This document shows, in pieces, positions 18,623-20,661 of a stretch of 20,661 nucleotides of DNA. Position 1 is the first letter of the stretch. Each line of letters opens with the position of its first letter. The notes below the pieces were generated by a model that was given only the letters and a program-made list of their open reading frames with translations, searched no databases and was not told the DNA's origin. The position numbers and the translations under genes are program-made. Origin of the DNA: Pelargonium cotyledonis (taxonomy: Eukaryota; Streptophyta; Magnoliopsida; Geraniales; Geraniaceae); NCBI GenBank assembly GCA_036897625.1, contig JAYMTA010001312.1, positions 1-20,661 of the forward strand, in the 5' to 3' direction.

Positions 18623-20661
18623 TTACTGATCTTCTTTGCCATTGACTTCGGTTTCATCTTTACACTCGAGTAGAACTTGGACTACTGAATCCATTGTCGG
18701 CCTCTTGCTTCTATCTTCCTCAACGCAGGACATTCCAATTTCTACCATTGTGGTTGCTTGGTTCCGGCTAAACCTCCCTTCCAATCTTGGATCAACAATA
18801 TCCTCTATCTTTAAGTCTTCCCCACAATGTTTTGTCCTTTTTGCTATCCAGATAAACCTCGTCAGCTCTGTTTCTTGCTCCTCACTATCCTCTACCACCC
18901 AGTTTGAGAGCCGAATTCCCTTCACCAATTCTAGAATCACAACTCCGAAACTATAAACATCAACTTTTGTTGTGATGGGCAGATTCATAGCCCATTCGGG
19001 AGCCATGTATCCTTTTGTGCCTCGGATTCTTGACATCTCTGAGTTGGGGCTATCTCTCTGAGTCAGCTTTGCCAGCCCAAAATCTGCAATTATTGGTTCG
19101 TAGTCATCATCAAGAAGTATATTTTCAGGCTTCACATCACAATGGAAAATCCATTCTAGACACTCGTGGTGTAGATAGGCCAAGCCTTTTGCAGTACCGA
19201 TCGCAACTTTAAACCTTTCCTTCCAACCAAGAACATTTGCAGAGAACAAGTGCCTGTCCAATGACTGGTTTTTGATGTATTCGTAGACGAGGAGTTTTTG
19301 TCTACGTTCATAGCAGAAACCCCACATTCTCACCAGGTTCATGTGGTTAAGTTTTCCAATTGTGCTCACTTCTGCCCAGAACCCTTCTTCCCCTTGATGA
19401 ACATCCCCCAATCTCTTCACGGCCACCTCCCTATCGTCTACCAAGGTACCCTTATATACAGAACCAAAGGCTCCTCTTCCTAGCTCTTCCTTGAAATTCT
19501 TAGTTGCCTTCTTGAGTTCACCATAGGTAAACCGTCTGAATTGGCTAGAGATTGCAAGATATCCATTCTCCAGCAAAGCCGGCAGACCTTGTTTGCTATT
19601 AAGAAACCACCAACCTGATAAAACGAAGAGAACTTCGATTGCACCAATGGCAAAAACAAACCAAAAGAAAGGTATCAATCTGTGGCCTCTATACAGCTTA
19701 TCATACATGGAAGGAAACCCCACCATAACTTGAGCTACATTTGAACCGCAGGATGGATTGGAACCATTTAAAGCAATTGGTTCCGGTGTTTCCACACTCA
19801 TGGGCAGTTTTAGGTATATACTGCCTAAAACACTTGGAGACTCGTAGCCATTGAAAAGGGCTGTTTTAATCCAGCACTTTGCTTCCCCATTTAATCTGTA
19901 GCTAAATGCTTCGCATTGGCAATTCTGCAAGCAAAGTTCTCTGCAAGAATCCAGTGAAGTTGATTCCGGATAATCAGCATCGAACCCATAGAAATCTGTG
20001 TAGTGAAGTTGCACAAACTTTACTTGCTGCGATTGGTTTCCCAAACAACTTCGATTGAACTTTGGCTTGCAACCTTGGTTCCAATTAGATGAATTGCTTA
20101 CCTCATAACCAGGGGGGCATGAGCACTTGGATTCAGGTGTGTAAACACAAATCCCATTTCTCCCACATATCCCATGCACTTCGCACTGCTCTGCCAGAGC
20201 TTGCCATGATACATTCCAATACCCATTGTTTAGGCTATAAAGTCTGAAGTTCCCGTCATAATCGAGGGTTAGCCTTCTTTTGATGCCAGAGCCGCCCAAG
20301 TCAGTAGCATTGAACTGGAACCTGTCACTTGATACAAAACTCCCAGAATCATCTAAAAACGCAAGTCTGCTACTGTTGTAGTTTGTTCTTCCACTTTGAT
20401 ACACAGTGAGATAAGAATAGGGCCAATATATGCTTGAAATATCAGGCCCCTCATAGATCATTCTCAATACATTATCACTATCAAAGTAGAAACTATAATA
20501 ACCAGAAGAAAAGTTACCTCCTCCTAATTTAGATGTAAGCCTGGTGTCCTTGGTAAAGAGTTGGTTAGGAAGGAGAGTATCAGTAGGAGAATCAAAACTT
20601 TGCCATAGAATATCACCATTTGGGTCTTTCAGAACAAGATTCCCAGTGTTGAGAAGCTCTG
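18623..20661 (-). CDS. kinase D: S-domain receptor-like Ser/Thr kinase, 5' end outside the window
   Basis: Open from the right window edge to TAA at 18625-18623, 678 visible codons. The frame is already open before the Met at 20467, where ELLNTGNLVLKDPNG and WQSFDSPTDTLLPNQ show the end of the B-lectin domain, so that Met is not the start. Visible order: lectin end 1-45, S-locus glycoprotein domain about 60-155, EGF-like about 159-197 (CEVHGICGRNGIC), PAN about 205-285, membrane helix about 329-353, kinase about 392-670. G-loop is GRGAFG, the Lys of VAVK is 415, the catalytic loop HCDVKPEN starts at 506, DFG is 526-528, and APEW follows. It is non-RD with all other catalytic residues kept. 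The juxtamembrane FRRFTYGELKKATKNFK and C-tail LLECKDETE separate B/D from A/C. Probably functional if the missing start is intact. Confidence 0.93.
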   Translation of the reverse strand, partial: ELLNTGNLVLKDPNGDILWQSFDSPTDTLLPNQLFTKDTRLTSKLGGGNFSSGYYSFYFDSDNVLRMIYEGPDISSIYWPYSYLTVYQSGRTNYNSSRLAFLDDSGSFVSSDRFQFNATDLGGSGIKRRLTLDYDGNFRLYSLNNGYWNVSWQALAEQCEVHGICGRNGICVYTPESKCSCPPGYEVSNSSNWNQGCKPKFNRSCLGNQSQQVKFVQLHYTDFYGFDADYPESTSLDSCRELCLQNCQCEAFSYRLNGEAKCWIKTALFNGYESPSVLGSIYLKLPMSVETPEPIALNGSNPSCGSNVAQVMVGFPSMYDKLYRGHRLIPFFWFVFAIGAIEVLFVLSGWWFLNSKQGLPALLENGYLAISSQFRRFTYGELKKATKNFKEELGRGAFGSVYKGTLVDDREVAVKRLGDVHQGEEGFWAEVSTIGKLNHMNLVRMWGFCYERRQKLLVYEYIKNQSLDRHLFSANVLGWKERFKVAIGTAKGLAYLHHECLEWIFHCDVKPENILLDDDYEPIIADFGLAKLTQRDSPNSEMSRIRGTKGYMAPEWAMNLPITTKVDVYSFGVVILELVKGIRLSNWVVEDSEEQETELTRFIWIAKRTKHCGEDLKIEDIVDPRLEGRFSRNQATTMVEIGMSCVEEDRSKRPTMDSVVQVLLECKDETEVNGKEDQ

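Overview
This is plant nuclear genomic DNA. Evidence: one gene has seven exons with GT-AG introns and a plastid-targeted product of a plant-only family; there are four copies of plant S-domain (G-type lectin) receptor kinases; and the spacers are AT-rich with poly(A) tracts, telo-boxes, G-boxes and small TE-like repeats. It looks like a dicot, but I cannot name the species.

Layout. (1) 1-95, minus: the first codons of an unrecognised gene that runs off the left edge, with a TATA box and two G-boxes upstream. (2) 771-1110, plus: a decayed C-terminal receptor-kinase fragment, the only plus-strand relic of the family here. (3) 1427-4604, minus: a RETICULATA-RELATED (RER4-like) gene. All splice junctions can be read, but the natural reading frame has a TGA at codon 9. 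One intron carries a tRNA-derived SINE-like fragment. (4) 5924-20661, all minus: four S-domain receptor kinases. I call them A (5924-8291, one frameshift), B (10308-12744, a frameshift plus a nonsense codon), C (14628-17012, intact, 794 aa, single exon) and D (18623 to beyond 20661, open as far as visible).

A resembles C and B resembles D, and the spacers A-B and C-D share motifs, so the cluster is best read as a tandem duplication of a two-gene module (C-type plus D-type). All copies have the architecture signal peptide, B-lectin, S-locus glycoprotein domain, EGF-like, PAN/apple, one membrane helix and a Ser/Thr kinase. All carry HCD instead of HRD in the catalytic loop, so they are non-RD kinases, a class often linked to plant immune receptors. 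The left module (A, B) is degenerating while the right one (C, D) is still open: a birth-and-death cluster caught in progress. The spacers hold degenerate tandem repeats, a W-box tandem repeat upstream of C, and an inverted-repeat TE-like region between B and C. I found no prokaryotic feature, CRISPR, tRNA or rRNA. I see no wholly new biological system; the most unusual points are the RER4 early stop, the stop-free intron 1 of that gene, and the two-gene module duplication.
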